A stretch of 14,416 nt of DNA from an uncultured Gammaproteobacteria bacterium. Lineage in GTDB: Bacteria; Pseudomonadota; Gammaproteobacteria; Chromatiales; Chromatiaceae. Location of the stretch: contig CALAZS010000181.1 in NCBI GenBank assembly GCA_937926265.1, forward strand, positions 1 through 14,416, read 5' to 3'. Position numbers and translations under genes: made by a program. Shown here piece after piece: positions 13,449 to 14,416 of the stretch. Positions within the stretch are counted from its first letter, which is position 1. Every line of letters starts with the position of its first letter. Below the pieces are notes generated by a model, which worked only from the letters and a program-made list of their open reading frames with translations, made no database searches and was not told where the DNA came from.

Positions 13449-14381
13449 ATGAAATTAGCCGTTATTCAGCAATCACCTGTAATTCTTGATTTACCGGGCA
13501 CTATAGAAAAATCACTAAATATCATTTCAGATGCAGCTGAAAATGGCGCTCAACTGATAATATTCCCAGAAGCTTTTTTTCCAGGATATCCAGCATGGAT
13601 ATGGCGACTTCGTCCGGGTGGTGACTGGGGCACTACAGAAGATATTCACCACCGCTTACTGGATAACTCTGTAAACCTGGAAACCGATGATCTTAAACCT
13701 ATTAGGGAGGCGGCAAAAAAATATAATGTTACGGTAGTAGCCGGCATACATGAGCGTGATGGACAGTTAAGTCGATCTACTCTTTACAATACCGTTGTTG
13801 TTATAGGTCAGAATGGCGCTTTACTCAATAGACATCGTAAGTTGATGCCAACTAATCCTGAAAAGATGGTTTGGGGTTTTGGTGATGCTTCAGGCTTAAA
13901 AGTAATCGACACTCCAATTGGAAGAATAGGCACTTTGATTTGTTGGGAAAACTATATGCCATTAGCCCGATATGCACTCTATGCCCAAGGGGTTGATATT
14001 TATATTGCGCCAACTTATGACAGTGGTGAAGCCTGGACTGGCACAATGCAACATATTGCCCGAGAAGGGTGTTGCTGGGTTATTAGCTCAGGTGTCGCTT
14101 TACACAACAAAGACATACCTACTGACTTTCCTGAAAAGAAGAACCTTTATCCTGAGTCTGAGGAATGGATTAACCCAGGTGATTCTTCGATCATATCTCC
14201 TAGAGGCGAAATTGTTTCAGGTCCGTTTCATAACACCCAAGAAAATATATACGCTGAAATCGATATAGAAGAGGTTGCTGTTTCGCGTCGTGGATTTGAT
14301 GTTGCAGGACATTACTCTCGACCCGATATTTTTACTTTACATATCGACCAAAAACCACAGACCTCGATTTCGTTTGATTAA
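13449..14381 (+). CDS. Nitrilase (carbon-nitrogen hydrolase family)
   Basis: A 310-residue nitrilase-superfamily enzyme with the Glu-Lys-Cys triad: E41 in FPEAFFPGYP, K131 in RHRKLMPT and C165 in LICWENYMP. Motifs such as IWRLRPGGDW, HERDG and the C165-following YALYAQGVDIYIAPT point to the true nitrilase branch (nitrile to carboxylic acid and ammonia). Cyanide dihydratases share it and cannot be excluded. The ribosome site AAGGA lies about 7 nt before the ATG, and the gene is complete, 35 bp from the window edge. It follows the methyltransferase by 19 bp on the same strand, so co-transcription is very likely. Enzymes of this branch usually form helical oligomers. The physiological nitrile is unknown. 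Confidence 0.92.
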   Translation: MKLAVIQQSPVILDLPGTIEKSLNIISDAAENGAQLIIFPEAFFPGYPAWIWRLRPGGDWGTTEDIHHRLLDNSVNLETDDLKPIREAAKKYNVTVVAGIHERDGQLSRSTLYNTVVVIGQNGALLNRHRKLMPTNPEKMVWGFGDASGLKVIDTPIGRIGTLICWENYMPLARYALYAQGVDIYIAPTYDSGEAWTGTMQHIAREGCCWVISSGVALHNKDIPTDFPEKKNLYPESEEWINPGDSSIISPRGEIVSGPFHNTQENIYAEIDIEEVAVSRRGFDVAGHYSRPDIFTLHIDQKPQTSISFD

Positions 14382-14416
14382 TATTTGTGAACGTAATTTA
14401 GTCTTCTTTTCTACAC

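Noticed and set aside
1..14416. CRISPR array, insertion sequence, transposase, integrase or rRNA gene
   Set aside because: No regularly spaced repeats, recombinase motifs or rRNA segments were seen; only isolated inverted and direct repeats occur.

Overview
The window looks like the chromosome of a gammaproteobacterium. GC content is somewhat above 40% by eye. It has E. coli-like SpeA and RimK homologues, sigma70-type promoters, a tRNA-Leu fragment with an encoded CCA end, and clear intrinsic terminators. I cannot name the species.

Left third (31-6790), polyamine locus: arginine decarboxylase (speA) and an agmatinase-type ureohydrolase (speB) overlap on the minus strand. They diverge, across 159 bp, from a plus-strand operon encoding a carboxy(nor)spermidine dehydrogenase-like enzyme, carboxynorspermidine decarboxylase (nspC) and a RimB-RimK fusion (retropepsin-like domain plus ATP-grasp glutamate ligase). 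Together the first four enzymes can convert arginine and aspartate semialdehyde to spermidine without S-adenosylmethionine decarboxylase. The order of steps is open: putrescine first, or the carboxyaminopropylagmatine route.

Middle (6791-9507), small genes and structured intergenic DNA: a 37-residue membrane peptide gene has its own perfect-consensus promoter (TTGACA/TATAAT) and intrinsic terminator. It diverges from a secreted Lys/Glu-rich 82-residue protein. A hairpin-rich gap with mutually exclusive pairings follows, then a Fur-box-like site ahead of a three-gene unit (free-standing CZB zinc-binding protein, unknown 72-residue acidic protein, DUF3024 protein). A G-rich imperfect palindrome and about 380 bp without a gene close the region.

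Right-centre (9403-12105): a minus-strand pair, a secreted sulfatase with the CTAGR formylglycine motif and a periplasmic tandem-DUF302 protein, separated by an intrinsic terminator. Related 64-75 bp direct repeats lie on either side of the pair, so it may be an acquired cassette.

Right end (12106-14416): a long gap holds a possible coding remnant, then a tRNA-Leu(CAA) 3' fragment that begins at the anticodon loop and keeps a strong terminator. This is the usual footprint of tRNA-targeted integration. Next to it is a two-gene operon of a class I SAM methyltransferase and a nitrilase, possibly the first cargo of an island running out of the window.
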